Below are positions 1-8,335 of a stretch of DNA of 64,000 bases, piece after piece. Position 1 is the first letter of the stretch, and each line of letters begins with the position of its first letter. The stretch is from PALSA-505 sp036267135 (GTDB taxonomy: Bacteria; Actinomycetota; Actinomycetes; Streptosporangiales; Streptosporangiaceae), in contig DATAWQ010000106.1 in assembly GCA_036267135.1 (NCBI GenBank), forward strand, positions 27,932 to 91,931. The letters are read 5' to 3'. Below the pieces are notes generated by a model. It did no database searches and had not been told where the DNA came from. It saw nothing but the letters and a program-made list of their open reading frames with translations. The position numbers and the translations under genes are program-made.

Positions 1-743
1 TCGCCCAGCGGAAGCCGCTGTTTGGGGAAGGGGGACCATTCGGCGCCGCTGTCACCGTACTGAGAGCGGTCACGGCCTCCCGGCAGCGTCGGGGCTGTTG
101 GCGCGGCAATTTCCACGGAGAAGATAGCCAGGTGTGCCTTGGTCAGGAACTCGCTTTCCATCATGTCGATGTCCGGGACGTCTGACGGCTGGAGCGGAGA
201 TTCATGCGCGACCGTGACGATCCGGTTCGCCAGATTGTTCAGCACGGCGCGATACGAGTCCTGGTAGGGACGGAACCTCATGAGCGCCTGGAGACCATTG
301 TCCGCATAGTCGGGCTGGTCGGCGCCGAGGGCCAGCGCTGCATCGAAATCCGGCGGCTTAGCGCTGAAGAGCGGGGTCCACAGCACAGGTACGAACCGGT
401 GCTCCGGCTCAGCTACGCCGGCGTGTTGCATGCGGGCGCGGAACCGGACCCATTCAGTGGCTGGCCAGGTTCTTTCGACGTACCCCGAGGAGTAGAGCGG
501 GACAAATACCTGGGTCGACCTTAATGCCCGGCTTATTGATTCTTTCCAGTTCGCGCCAGCCGGTATCTGCCGGTCATAGAATCCCGGGCCGAGGCCGGGC
601 CGCCACGAAGGATGCCGTTCGACTGCGGCATTGAGGTCGGCAAAGAATTCTTCCACCCAGTCGTCTGGGTCAGGAGCTGATGCCAGGTTCAGCGGCGGGG
701 AGTGGGCATAACTGAGGAAGAAGCAACTGCTATTGTCAGTCAT
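1..743 (-). CDS. fxsC: TIR-like FxsC family protein, second copy (3' end beyond window)
   Basis: The frame opens at ATG 743, overlaps the stop of the preceding TIR gene by 8 bases and stays open to the left edge (about 247 residues seen). It begins MTDNSSCFFLSYAHSPP, the FFLSYA signature of TIR-like domains in FxSxx-COOH loci. Near residue 100 lies TWPATEW, which matches the WCxxE position of NAD-cleaving TIR domains: Cys is Pro but Glu is kept. The part after about residue 200 looks like the start of the FxsC C-terminal region. Cytoplasmic, same operon as fxsA and fxsB. Family assignment is good; enzymatic activity is inference. Confidence 0.8.
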   Translation of the reverse strand, partial: MTDNSSCFFLSYAHSPPLNLASAPDPDDWVEEFFADLNAAVERHPSWRPGLGPGFYDRQIPAGANWKESISRALRSTQVFVPLYSSGYVERTWPATEWVRFRARMQHAGVAEPEHRFVPVLWTPLFSAKPPDFDAALALGADQPDYADNGLQALMRFRPYQDSYRAVLNNLANRIVTVAHESPLQPSDVPDIDMMESEFLTKAHLAIFSVEIAAPTAPTLPGGRDRSQYGDSGAEWSPFPKQRLPLG

Positions 744-1386
744 GGGTGCCACCCCCGAAAATAGTTCGCAGGTCCTCGAGTTTGAACTCTTTGTGCTCTA
801 GGTATTGATTGCTGTAGACGTGTGCTATGTGTTTGGCCAGTTGCCAGGCTACCACCTTCCACTCGGTTTCCTGGTTCTGCTGCAGCATGCCAAACACCCC
901 ATCTGCATGGTAGTTTCTCTCCACGTCGGGTGAGCCGGGCGAGAATACTATGCCCGCATCGAGTGGTTCGGGTGGTTCTCCGCCCTGGAGTGGTACCCAG
1001 ATCAGGGGAATTATGCATTCCTGGTTCTGGGAACCACTTTGGCCTTCCCTCTGGAGTGTGCGCTGCATGAAAGCGTGACACTCCATCCCGCACCATTCGC
1101 TGGTCAGGTACCTTGGCGATAGCAATGGAATGATAATCTGGCAGGTCCCGAGCGTCTGCAGTAACTCCTGTGTCCATCTGACACCGCCACGCATCGTGCG
1201 GTCCATGAACCCGGGCTCCACGCCAACAGGCAGGCTTATCAGTTGCGAGACATTTACGTACAGCTCTGCGAAGAATTGTTGAACTCTTTGATCCGGGGCG
1301 AGCGCTGCCCCGAAATCCGGAGTAATAGTTGGGGTACGGGCATAGCTGAGGAAGAAGGGCATTCCATGAGAGCCGTCCCCTGCCAT
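736..1386 (-). CDS. fxsC: TIR-like FxsC family protein, first copy
   Basis: A 216-residue protein with MPFFLSYARTP at the N terminus and SEWCGMECHAFMQ near residue 100. WCxxE is the catalytic-glutamate motif of TIR NADases, and it is intact here. The domain fills the protein, so this copy is a nearly bare TIR domain. ATG 1386 has a GGAGG about 11 bases upstream; ATG 1362 is an alternative start. It lies 81 bp after the acetyltransferase gene, and its stop overlaps the next TIR gene (ATGACTGA), so the two TIR genes are probably translationally coupled. A signalling or NAD-degrading role is inference from the family. Confidence 0.8.
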   Translation of the reverse strand: MAGDGSHGMPFFLSYARTPTITPDFGAALAPDQRVQQFFAELYVNVSQLISLPVGVEPGFMDRTMRGGVRWTQELLQTLGTCQIIIPLLSPRYLTSEWCGMECHAFMQRTLQREGQSGSQNQECIIPLIWVPLQGGEPPEPLDAGIVFSPGSPDVERNYHADGVFGMLQQNQETEWKVVAWQLAKHIAHVYSNQYLEHKEFKLEDLRTIFGGGTHD

Positions 1387-1467
1387 CGCGTGCCCAGCCT
1401 CCTGCCCCCTCGATGGTCAGGCCATCGTACCGAATACGTGGCCTCAAGAGAAAGGGTGGGTGCTTGC

Positions 1468-2304
1468 TCATCGCAGGGGCACCTGCCCACGATGTTCCTG
1501 GAACCAAGTTACGGCGAAATCGACCGCCTCTCCCAATGGCAACAGCCGGGCAGCCCCCAAACCTATCCGGCCGGGGCGGATGAACAACGCCGCCTCAGCA
1601 GCCATACCGAGCCGTTCGAAATCGCTGTCGTCGAGGTCGAGGTCGGTGAACGTGTGTTCTTCCCGGCCACTGGGTCCCGCCGTGAAGCAGCGATAGGTCT
1701 TGGCCGGACGTGGGCCTGGCCAGCAGTACTCGGCCAGGTGGAAAGCGGTGCAGGCCGAGTAGCCCACGCCCAGCAGTGCGATGGCCGCGTCGTTCGCGTA
1801 CAGCCACCCCAGCGGAGAGCGCTCGCCGAGGTGGCAGTCCAGGTCATGCACGGACGTGCAGGCGGCCGCGCCCGGCCCCAGCGCCGCGAAGGAACTCTGC
1901 GGGTGGCTGCTGCGCTTCGCGGCCGGCCGGGTCCGCAGGTGCTCGGCCAGCGCGCCCATGCCGGTAGACGGTGTGGTGGCACGGTCGAACCCCGGCATCT
2001 CGGCGACAAACCGGGTCCGCCCAGGTTCGTCGAGGCTGTCCGTGGCGGTCAGGAAGGCCCTGGAGGTCAGAGAGTTCAGCGTGGTCTGGGTGGGCACCAC
2101 CAGGGTGGCCTGCTCGCCAGCTGCTTGCTTAATGGCCCCCAGGAGCGTGGCCGGGCCACCGTCTACCGGTCCGATCGCACGCAGCGAACAGTGGATGAGC
2201 AGGTGCTGGCCCGGCTGAACCCCCAGCTCGCGCAAGCTAGCGGCCAGCTGATCCCGGCTGGCGCCGGTCGGCCGGTGACCCCCTGGCCCAGGCTCACGGT
2301 TCAT
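1468..2304 (-). CDS. AAC(3)-family acetyltransferase within the Fxs operon
   Basis: A 278-residue protein of the aminoglycoside N(3)-acetyltransferase fold: LLIHCSLRAIG near residue 35, LVVPTQTT near 70, and IALLGVGYSACTAFHLAEY near 185, which matches the acetyl-CoA and substrate-pocket region of the family. Length is normal. Its ATG overlaps the fxsB stop (ATGA), so expression is coupled to the maturase. AAC(3)-like genes are known companions of FxSxx-COOH loci. A likely role is acetylation of the modified peptide, or resistance to a product, rather than classical aminoglycoside resistance; that is inference from position. Confidence 0.8.
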   Translation of the reverse strand: MNREPGPGGHRPTGASRDQLAASLRELGVQPGQHLLIHCSLRAIGPVDGGPATLLGAIKQAAGEQATLVVPTQTTLNSLTSRAFLTATDSLDEPGRTRFVAEMPGFDRATTPSTGMGALAEHLRTRPAAKRSSHPQSSFAALGPGAAACTSVHDLDCHLGERSPLGWLYANDAAIALLGVGYSACTAFHLAEYCWPGPRPAKTYRCFTAGPSGREEHTFTDLDLDDSDFERLGMAAEAALFIRPGRIGLGAARLLPLGEAVDFAVTWFQEHRGQVPLR

Positions 2305-4604
2305 GACCCCAGCGCCCGGACCCGGGACCGCATGCCGCCGACGAACCGTTCCCCCATGGGGCCCAGCGCATGGGCGTCTAGCAGCGCATCGCTGACCTCG
2401 GCCACCCAGTCGCGGTACGTGGCAAAGCGCCTATGGGCTTCGACGTCCGCGTGCATCCGGGCCTTGGCCAGCCAGAACTCGGCGATCGCCAGATGGGCGT
2501 AGGTGCCGTGCAGAACACCTTCGACAGGCCTCGGGTCAGCCCGCCAGGGCACCCGGTAGAGCCGGCCGTCGGCCCGGTCGAACAACGAGTACAGCTCGCC
2601 CAGGACGCCCAGCTTGACATGCTGCATCTCGTGCAGGAGAAGGACGCTGAGCGTGTCCACGTCGGGGGGGAGGGCCAACGCCACGGCGCCGAACGCATGG
2701 GGAGCGGTCGCGCTCTGGCTGTACCCGGCCGAGCTGGGTTCCACCGGCACCACCGACCGCAGGCCAGCGCTGAGCACCTCGGTGTAGGCCGGGACCAGGG
2801 ATGTCAGCTGCCTGCAGGCGGCGGCCAGCGCTGTTCGCCATCTCCGCCAGGCGGCGTGCGGCAGCCGGCCGGTGGGCTGCCACTGGCCGCAATGGCGGAA
2901 GGGGTCGACGTCGTCGACGGTCGGCGCCATCCTCGGCCACCCGAAGTGCCGCACCCCCCGCCAGCCCCTGACCGGGAGCGTTGTGGCGATACCGGCCGGG
3001 GATAGCCGCACCGGCGCGATGGGCTCGTCCCCGCCGTCCACGTCGAGTGCGCCCAGGCCCGGCAGGTAGATCGATCCCGCCCGGACGGGGAGCATGAGTT
3101 CGGCCGTGATCCCGGCCCGTAGCGCGGTCGCGGCCGCCACCCCCGCGATATGCGCACCATCCAGTCCCGATTGGCCATCCGGCCCGGCCTGAAGGCACCT
3201 CATCGCCCAGGCCTGGACGTAGGGGTACGTGAGGATCTCACGGACGGCGGCGGGCCGCTCCCCATCCAGCCGGCTGAGCAGGGCCCAACCACGCGCCGCG
3301 GCGGCGCCGAGTGCGCCGTCACCCACCACCCCGGCCGCGGCCTTGGCCACCAGTGCCCGGGTGACCGACCAGCGGGCCTCGGCCAGCGCCCTCATCGTGG
3401 CCGCGTCACCAGGGCCCGCGGCCAGCCGTTCGAAGGCGGTGGCCGGCAGCGTGTGGTTCGCAACCGGGTCACGGGCGCGGGCGGGCGCCGCGGGATGAGG
3501 CTTGCGCGGCATCGTCACCTGCGGGATCAGCGCCTTGAGGTCCTCGCAGTACACCGAAGGGTTATCGAAGCCGTTGCGTGACCTGTGCCGGTGTGCGTAC
3601 ATCCCGCCGCCGCAGGTCCGTACCACCGGGCAGGCCCGGCAGGTCCCGCACAGCGCACCGATGCCTGCCCGCCGCGCGGCCACAGCGGGGTGCGCGACGG
3701 CGTCGTCGACCGAGTGGGAGAACACGTTGAACCCGGTGGCCGGCGCGCCGTGGTACGCGGTCTTCAGCGAGTCGGCTTGTTCCCAGCCGCCGTCGGTCTC
3801 GATCACCAGGAGATCGACCGGGTCGAGCCCGACGGCCTCGGACCAGCTTCGGTAGCCCGCCGCGGCCGAGCGCATCGAATCGAAGAGGCGGATGGGCACC
3901 GGACGGCCGTCGGCCACCCAGCGCGTATGGATACGGCCGAGCCATTCTGCATACGGGGCATGCACATTCGCGGGACGGCGGGGCGGCCGGTCCCATGTCG
4001 CGTGGGGGAGAAGCAGATCCACGCCGGGCGGGCTTTCTGCCAGCAGCGCCTCGTAGACCGCGATTGGGTCATTTTCTAGATCTACCGTGCACAAAATGCC
4101 CGCATACAGGTGGCGGTATTCTGGCTCCCTCAGCAAGGCGAGCGCCCGGAGAACATCTTCGTGGCTGCCGCGGCCGTTCGAAAATGTGCGATGCCGATCA
4201 TGGGAAACTCGGTCGCCGTCAAGTGATATACCGACCTGTACGCCATAGGACGCAAACAGCCCGCACAATTCCTCGTCCAGCAGCAGGCCATTGGTCTGTA
4301 TTCGCAGGTTGAGCCTGGTAACTGGCTCGATCGAAGATCGAAGAAGCCCAAGTACGTGACTAATCCCGTCATAGCCCAGCAGTAGTGGTTCCCCTCCGTG
4401 CAGGACCACGTGAACGTCCCCGAGTCCATGCGTGACCGCGTGTTCGGCTATGCGCTCAGCTGCATGCCGGGCGGTGGTGACGGCCAGCTTCTTGGGTTTT
4501 TGCTGCCAGCTCTGATCGGCGTGCCTGTATACATAACAATGGTCACATGCCAGGTCACACCTGCTGTGCACCTTGAGCACGTACTGGCTTACCGCCGCTG
4601 ACAT
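2301..4604 (-). CDS. fxsB: FxsB radical SAM/SPASM cyclophane maturase with C-terminal HExxH domain
   Basis: A 767-residue two-part protein. Residues 1 to about 380 are a radical SAM/SPASM enzyme: Cx3Cx2C at 16-23 (CDLACDHCYVY) binds the SAM-cleaving Fe-S cluster, and the cysteine-rich CGTCRACPVVRTCGGG near 330 is the SPASM part for auxiliary clusters. Residues about 400-767 form the HExxH-containing putative peptide-modification domain, with LLLHEMQHVKLG near 665. FxsB enzymes are known to join an aromatic side chain to a nearby residue, making a three-residue cyclophane in FxsA. It starts 9 bases after the fxsA stop and overlaps the acetyltransferase gene downstream. The HExxH role is unknown. 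Confidence 0.92.
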   Translation of the reverse strand: MSAAVSQYVLKVHSRCDLACDHCYVYRHADQSWQQKPKKLAVTTARHAAERIAEHAVTHGLGDVHVVLHGGEPLLLGYDGISHVLGLLRSSIEPVTRLNLRIQTNGLLLDEELCGLFASYGVQVGISLDGDRVSHDRHRTFSNGRGSHEDVLRALALLREPEYRHLYAGILCTVDLENDPIAVYEALLAESPPGVDLLLPHATWDRPPRRPANVHAPYAEWLGRIHTRWVADGRPVPIRLFDSMRSAAAGYRSWSEAVGLDPVDLLVIETDGGWEQADSLKTAYHGAPATGFNVFSHSVDDAVAHPAVAARRAGIGALCGTCRACPVVRTCGGGMYAHRHRSRNGFDNPSVYCEDLKALIPQVTMPRKPHPAAPARARDPVANHTLPATAFERLAAGPGDAATMRALAEARWSVTRALVAKAAAGVVGDGALGAAAARGWALLSRLDGERPAAVREILTYPYVQAWAMRCLQAGPDGQSGLDGAHIAGVAAATALRAGITAELMLPVRAGSIYLPGLGALDVDGGDEPIAPVRLSPAGIATTLPVRGWRGVRHFGWPRMAPTVDDVDPFRHCGQWQPTGRLPHAAWRRWRTALAAACRQLTSLVPAYTEVLSAGLRSVVPVEPSSAGYSQSATAPHAFGAVALALPPDVDTLSVLLLHEMQHVKLGVLGELYSLFDRADGRLYRVPWRADPRPVEGVLHGTYAHLAIAEFWLAKARMHADVEAHRRFATYRDWVAEVSDALLDAHALGPMGERFVGGMRSRVRALGS

Positions 4605-4613
4605 GCTATTGAC

Positions 4614-4811
4614 TCAGATAGCAGATCCGAAGGTCAGAACTGGTACGTGTGTAGGGTTTTCTCTCGCTGTCACGTACCGTCCTACGAGGCTCGCCGCAAT
4701 GTCGCTAGCGCCCGTGCTTCCATCGGCTAGCTGTCCCAGTTTTATGTCCCGGAGGTCGGGGATCGACGACGGGACATCAGTTCCCCGTGTGGACTCAGCG
4801 TCAGATTTCAC
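4614..4811 (-). CDS. fxsA: FxsA: FxSxx-COOH RiPP precursor peptide
   Basis: I chose GTG 4811 because AAGGAGG lies 4 bases before it; this gives 65 residues. An in-frame GTG at 4832 would add seven. The C terminus is VPVLTFGSAI, an exact FxSxx-COOH ending (F-G-S-A-I) and the predicted cross-link site for FxsB. The leader carries IPDLRDIKLGQL, like the conserved hydrophobic leader motif of the family. It is the first gene of the minus-strand operon. Phe-to-Ser cyclophane formation is established for related systems; here it is predicted. Confidence 0.9.
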   Translation of the reverse strand: MKSDAESTRGTDVPSSIPDLRDIKLGQLADGSTGASDIAASLVGRYVTARENPTHVPVLTFGSAI

Positions 4812-4960
4812 AAGGCCTCCTTCCCCATGCACAGTGAGGCTTGCCGGTCCAGTTGTCAGACTAGGCGATGATTGGTCTGCTTGTCATCAGGCATCTTGAC
4901 CACTGGCGGTAGGGGTGACCTTCTACTGGCGTTCCGGCAACCCCATTATCGCACCTAGCT

Positions 4961-4976
4961 CTTACTTCCAAGTAAG
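4961..4976. promoter_or_regulatory. 16-bp palindrome between fxsA and the RyR-domain gene
   Basis: CTTACTTCCAAGTAAG has perfect 7-base arms around CC. It lies in the divergent gap between the fxsA start (4811) and the GTG at 5077, in an AT-richer patch followed by CTTCATATAAC. The position suits an operator controlling one or both transcripts. The binding factor is unknown. Confidence 0.5.
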
Positions 4977-5076
4977 CTTCATATAACTTTTGGTTACAGT
5001 GGGTCGCCTTTTGGTGATGTTAATTCCGTGGGCAGAGGGTGGTTCCCCGATCGATCGTGCGCGTGACAGGAGCGGC

Positions 5077-7497
5077 GTGAGAACGATCCGGGTCAGGGGG
5101 ATGCGGCTCAGCCGCCGGGCCGTGTGGCTGGTTCCCGCCTTACTCGCCGCGGGGCTGACTGGCTTCCTGGCCTGGGGCGCCTGGGTCTCCGCGCACGATC
5201 CGCGCTGGATCTACCTCGGCCACATGTGGTGGCGGGCCTGGCTTCAGTCCGACAACGACGAGGCATCGGTGACCCTGCTGGCGCTGTGGTTCGCGGCCCT
5301 GGCGTGCTATTGGTGGCCGCGCCGGCTCCAGCCGCAGTTGGTCGGGCTGACCACGGTGGTCGCGATGGTGCTGATCGGTGCGGTGCTGGGCATCGCGTCG
5401 CTGACGCCTTGCCGGGGTGGCCAGACCAAAACTGCTGTGGTCGCCTGGCTGCTCGGCCTCTACGTGGGCAACCCGCCATCGGTCTACCAGACGAACTCCT
5501 GTCCCGGCCCGCCGCCGCTCGCCCTGCAAATGGCGGAGATCATCTGCCTCGCGGCCACTCTGATCGGCGCCACGGCCGTGGCGGCGGTGCTGTGGCGCGA
5601 GCCGTTGGGCCGGCTCAGAGCCCGCCTGGTCCGCGATGCGGTCATCTTCACCGGGTTGGATGCCATGACGCTCCCGCTGCTGCAACTGCTCGCCGGGACC
5701 GGCCGGCCAGCCAGCATCGTGGTCATCGAGCCGGAAAGCGGGCACCCTTTGCTCGACGACGCCCGGGCCACCGGAGCGCGAGTGATGATAGGACAGCCGG
5801 CCTCCCGGCGCGTCCTGCTGCCCATCATCGCTGGCGGCCGGGGATGTGCCCTCCGGCGTGTGTACGCACTGCGTGAGGACGTGCCGGAGAACGAAGCGGT
5901 CCTGGTCACGGTGAAGGAGATCCTGGTCCGCTATCGGCCGGATCCGGAGAAACAGCCGCACCTCGTCGCCCGGATCGATGATCCACGGCACGCCGACCAT
6001 TGGCGTGGCTGGCACGTGGGTGCTTCCAGTCACTGCTTCGAAGACGCGCTGAGCGCCTACGAGACCACCGCCTGCCTGCTGGCCGAGCGGATCTACCACA
6101 CCGGGTCGGCGCAGTTGATGCTGTGTGGCGACAGCACTCTCGCGCTGGCTGTGCTCAGGGAACTGGCCCGCCGAGCCTGGGAACATGCGGAACTCGTCCA
6201 CGCGGCCACGCTGGGCAGCGCGGCCCGCCCGCCCGGGCTCGATCTGGACGGGGACGGCCGTCGCTCACCGGCGCCTCTTGCGCTGCAACGCGTTGTGCTC
6301 CTCGACGAGCGGGCCGAGGATCTGCGCCGTGAATACCTCGCCACCTCACCCTCGACCATGACGACCTCGCTGCCGGCGGTGCGGGCCGAGCCGCGGGCCT
6401 GGGACGGCGAGCTGCTGGCTCTGCTCGATGACATGGCCCCCGACCGGGCCGCCGCCACCACGGTGGTGGTCGCCGACACGCTGACCGAGCACGGTAAACA
6501 CGAGGCCGGGCGTGTGGCGCGGCTGCATCCTGGGGTGCCGGTGTTCGTGCTCGCGTCCGACGGGCCGGGCCGCAGCGGCGCCATCTTCGATATGCTGCAG
6601 CCGTTCCAGCGGGCGTTCCTTGTTGACGGTCAGGTGCCTGAGGATGTGTGGACGAGGGTGGCGCGGCACTGGCACGAGTGTTACCGGCTGAGCCACCCGC
6701 CGTTGCCCGACGAGCCGAGGCCGGTGACCGGACGGCCGTGGGCCGATCTGGACGCCTTTATCCAGCAGGACAACATCCTCCAGATCCGCTCCATCATGGC
6801 CGCGGTGGCGGACCGTGGGCGGCGGTGGGTGCCCGGGCGGTCCGTCCCGCCCGGCAGCTTTATCGAGCTCACCGACCGTGAACTCGAGGAGGTCGCCCAC
6901 GTGGAGCACACCCGCTGGTACGACCGGCGGGTAGCCGCCGGATGGTCGGCTGTCAGCAACACCGCCACGGGGTCCGGCGCCGAGCGGGTGAACCGGAGAA
7001 TCGTGCCGTGGCCCAGCCTGCCCGCCGCCGATCGCCGGGCCGGCGTCGACTACCTGCGCTCACAGCTAGCCAGGCTGGAGGACGTCGGCTTCATGCCGGT
7101 CGTGGCCGAAGGCGGCCCCAGCCACGCCGCCACATTCGAGCGGATCGGTACCGTCCAGGCCCGGCCGCTGCGGTCGCGCCGGCGGTGGACCCGGCGCACG
7201 GGCGACGAACTCAGCGGTGAGATCGGTGACTGGAGCGTCCGCGACGGCTCCGGTGATGAGCGCACCATCAGGGACACGGAGTTCCGCAACAGCCACAAAC
7301 CACTCGGCGGCGAGCGCTGGCTCCGCACCGGAACATGCCAAGCCTGGCAGGTCGCCGAGCGGGTGGTGCTGCGGACGATGGAAGGGCAAGCTACCGCCCA
7401 TCGGGGGGACTGGGTAGTAGAAGGCCGCGGCGGCGAGCGCTGGCCCGTCGCCGACACGCAGTTCCGGCGCAGCTACCGGCGTCTTCCTGACCGATAG
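5077..7497 (+). CDS. Membrane protein with RCK/TrkA-N-like domain, RyR domain and tandem C-terminal repeats
   Basis: GTG 5077 is preferred because AGGAG lies 5 bases upstream; the frame is open back to TTG 4990. Residues about 10-180 hold four hydrophobic segments. Next comes a Rossmann-like region (VIFTGLDAMTLPLLQLL then IVVIEPESGHPLL) resembling RCK/TrkA-N dinucleotide-binding domains, and a second Rossmann-like stretch (AQLMLCGDSTLALAVLREL). Near residues 600-670 is a RyR-type domain (VAHVEHTRWYDRRVAAGW... DYLRSQLARLEDVGF). The last 110 residues hold two related units, each GDW(S/V)V then a D-TEFR or D-TQFRRSY ending. The layout suggests a nucleotide-gated channel or sensor. It diverges from the Fxs operon; a functional link is inference. 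Confidence 0.7.
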   Translation: MRTIRVRGMRLSRRAVWLVPALLAAGLTGFLAWGAWVSAHDPRWIYLGHMWWRAWLQSDNDEASVTLLALWFAALACYWWPRRLQPQLVGLTTVVAMVLIGAVLGIASLTPCRGGQTKTAVVAWLLGLYVGNPPSVYQTNSCPGPPPLALQMAEIICLAATLIGATAVAAVLWREPLGRLRARLVRDAVIFTGLDAMTLPLLQLLAGTGRPASIVVIEPESGHPLLDDARATGARVMIGQPASRRVLLPIIAGGRGCALRRVYALREDVPENEAVLVTVKEILVRYRPDPEKQPHLVARIDDPRHADHWRGWHVGASSHCFEDALSAYETTACLLAERIYHTGSAQLMLCGDSTLALAVLRELARRAWEHAELVHAATLGSAARPPGLDLDGDGRRSPAPLALQRVVLLDERAEDLRREYLATSPSTMTTSLPAVRAEPRAWDGELLALLDDMAPDRAAATTVVVADTLTEHGKHEAGRVARLHPGVPVFVLASDGPGRSGAIFDMLQPFQRAFLVDGQVPEDVWTRVARHWHECYRLSHPPLPDEPRPVTGRPWADLDAFIQQDNILQIRSIMAAVADRGRRWVPGRSVPPGSFIELTDRELEEVAHVEHTRWYDRRVAAGWSAVSNTATGSGAERVNRRIVPWPSLPAADRRAGVDYLRSQLARLEDVGFMPVVAEGGPSHAATFERIGTVQARPLRSRRRWTRRTGDELSGEIGDWSVRDGSGDERTIRDTEFRNSHKPLGGERWLRTGTCQAWQVAERVVLRTMEGQATAHRGDWVVEGRGGERWPVADTQFRRSYRRLPDR

Positions 7498-7536
7498 CCG
7501 GTACCGGAGGCTAGTGGTCAGGAGCAGGCCCGGTGG

Positions 7537-8232
7537 TTACCAGGGCACCGGCCCGTTCTCGTCGGTGAACGTGCCGGTGGGCCCGTCCGGGCCGATCAGG
7601 GCCATCCGCACGATGGCTTCCGCCCCCTGCTCCACGGTCTTCGCGCCGCGGTGGCCGTTCAGGTCGGTGGCCGTGTACCCGGGGTCCACCACGTTGATCC
7701 GCATCCCCGCCAAGGTCTTGGCGTACTGGCTGGTCAGCATGTTGAGCGCGCTCTTCGACGACGGGTACGCCAGGCTGCGCAGCGTGGACTCCAGGCGGTC
7801 GGGGTCGGTGGTGACGGCCAGCGAGCCCATCCCGCTGCTGACGTTCACGATCACCGGCGCGTCCGACCGCTCCAGCAGCGGCAGCATGGCGTGCGTCACC
7901 CGGACCACGCCGAACACGTTCGTGTCGTAGACCGCCAGCAGGTCCGCGGCGGTGGTCGCGGCGGCCGGCTTGAACCCGCCGGGTATGCCCGCGTTGTTCA
8001 CCAGCACGTCCAGGTGCCCGTGCTCGGCCTCCAGCCGGGCGGCAGCCGCCGCGACCGAGGCCTCGTCGGTGACGTCGACCAGCAGCGCCCGCGCGCCCAG
8101 TTCCTCGGCCGCCGCGGCGCCGCGCTCCCGGTCGCGGGCGCCCACGTAGACGGTGTGGCCCTTCTCGATGAGACGCCGGGCGGTCTCCCGGCCAAGTCCC
8201 TTGTTCGCTCCTGTGATCAACGTGATCGTCAT
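7537..8232 (-). CDS. SDR family NAD(P)-dependent oxidoreductase
   Basis: From ATG 8232 it encodes 231 residues: MTITLITGANKGLGRETA carries the TGxxxGxG cofactor loop, VLVNNAGIPGG the NNAG motif, and SSGM plus YPSSK supply the catalytic Ser-Tyr-Lys. A classical cytoplasmic short-chain dehydrogenase; the substrate cannot be read from sequence. The frame is open further upstream, but ATG 8232 starts exactly at the Rossmann strand. It diverges from an MmyB-like regulator about 100 bp away, an arrangement common for regulator and target. Confidence 0.88.
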   Translation of the reverse strand: MTITLITGANKGLGRETARRLIEKGHTVYVGARDRERGAAAAEELGARALLVDVTDEASVAAAAARLEAEHGHLDVLVNNAGIPGGFKPAAATTAADLLAVYDTNVFGVVRVTHAMLPLLERSDAPVIVNVSSGMGSLAVTTDPDRLESTLRSLAYPSSKSALNMLTSQYAKTLAGMRINVVDPGYTATDLNGHRGAKTVEQGAEAIVRMALIGPDGPTGTFTDENGPVPW

Positions 8233-8335
8233 GATTAACAGAATGAACGGCTGACGCGGCGCCAGCCAGGTCAATGGCGGACCGTGGGACCAGCAGTACC
8301 AGGCAGGCCGGCCGGGAAAGGAGCAGACTCGGAGG

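Noticed and set aside
1468..2304. Aminoglycoside-resistance gene
   Set aside because: The family match is real, but coupling to the RiPP maturase makes resistance the less likely role.
1243..2502. Long + strand open frame opposite the AAC(3)-like and TIR genes
   Set aside because: It is the complement of well-supported genes; no family features and Arg/Gly-rich as expected of an antisense GC-rich frame.
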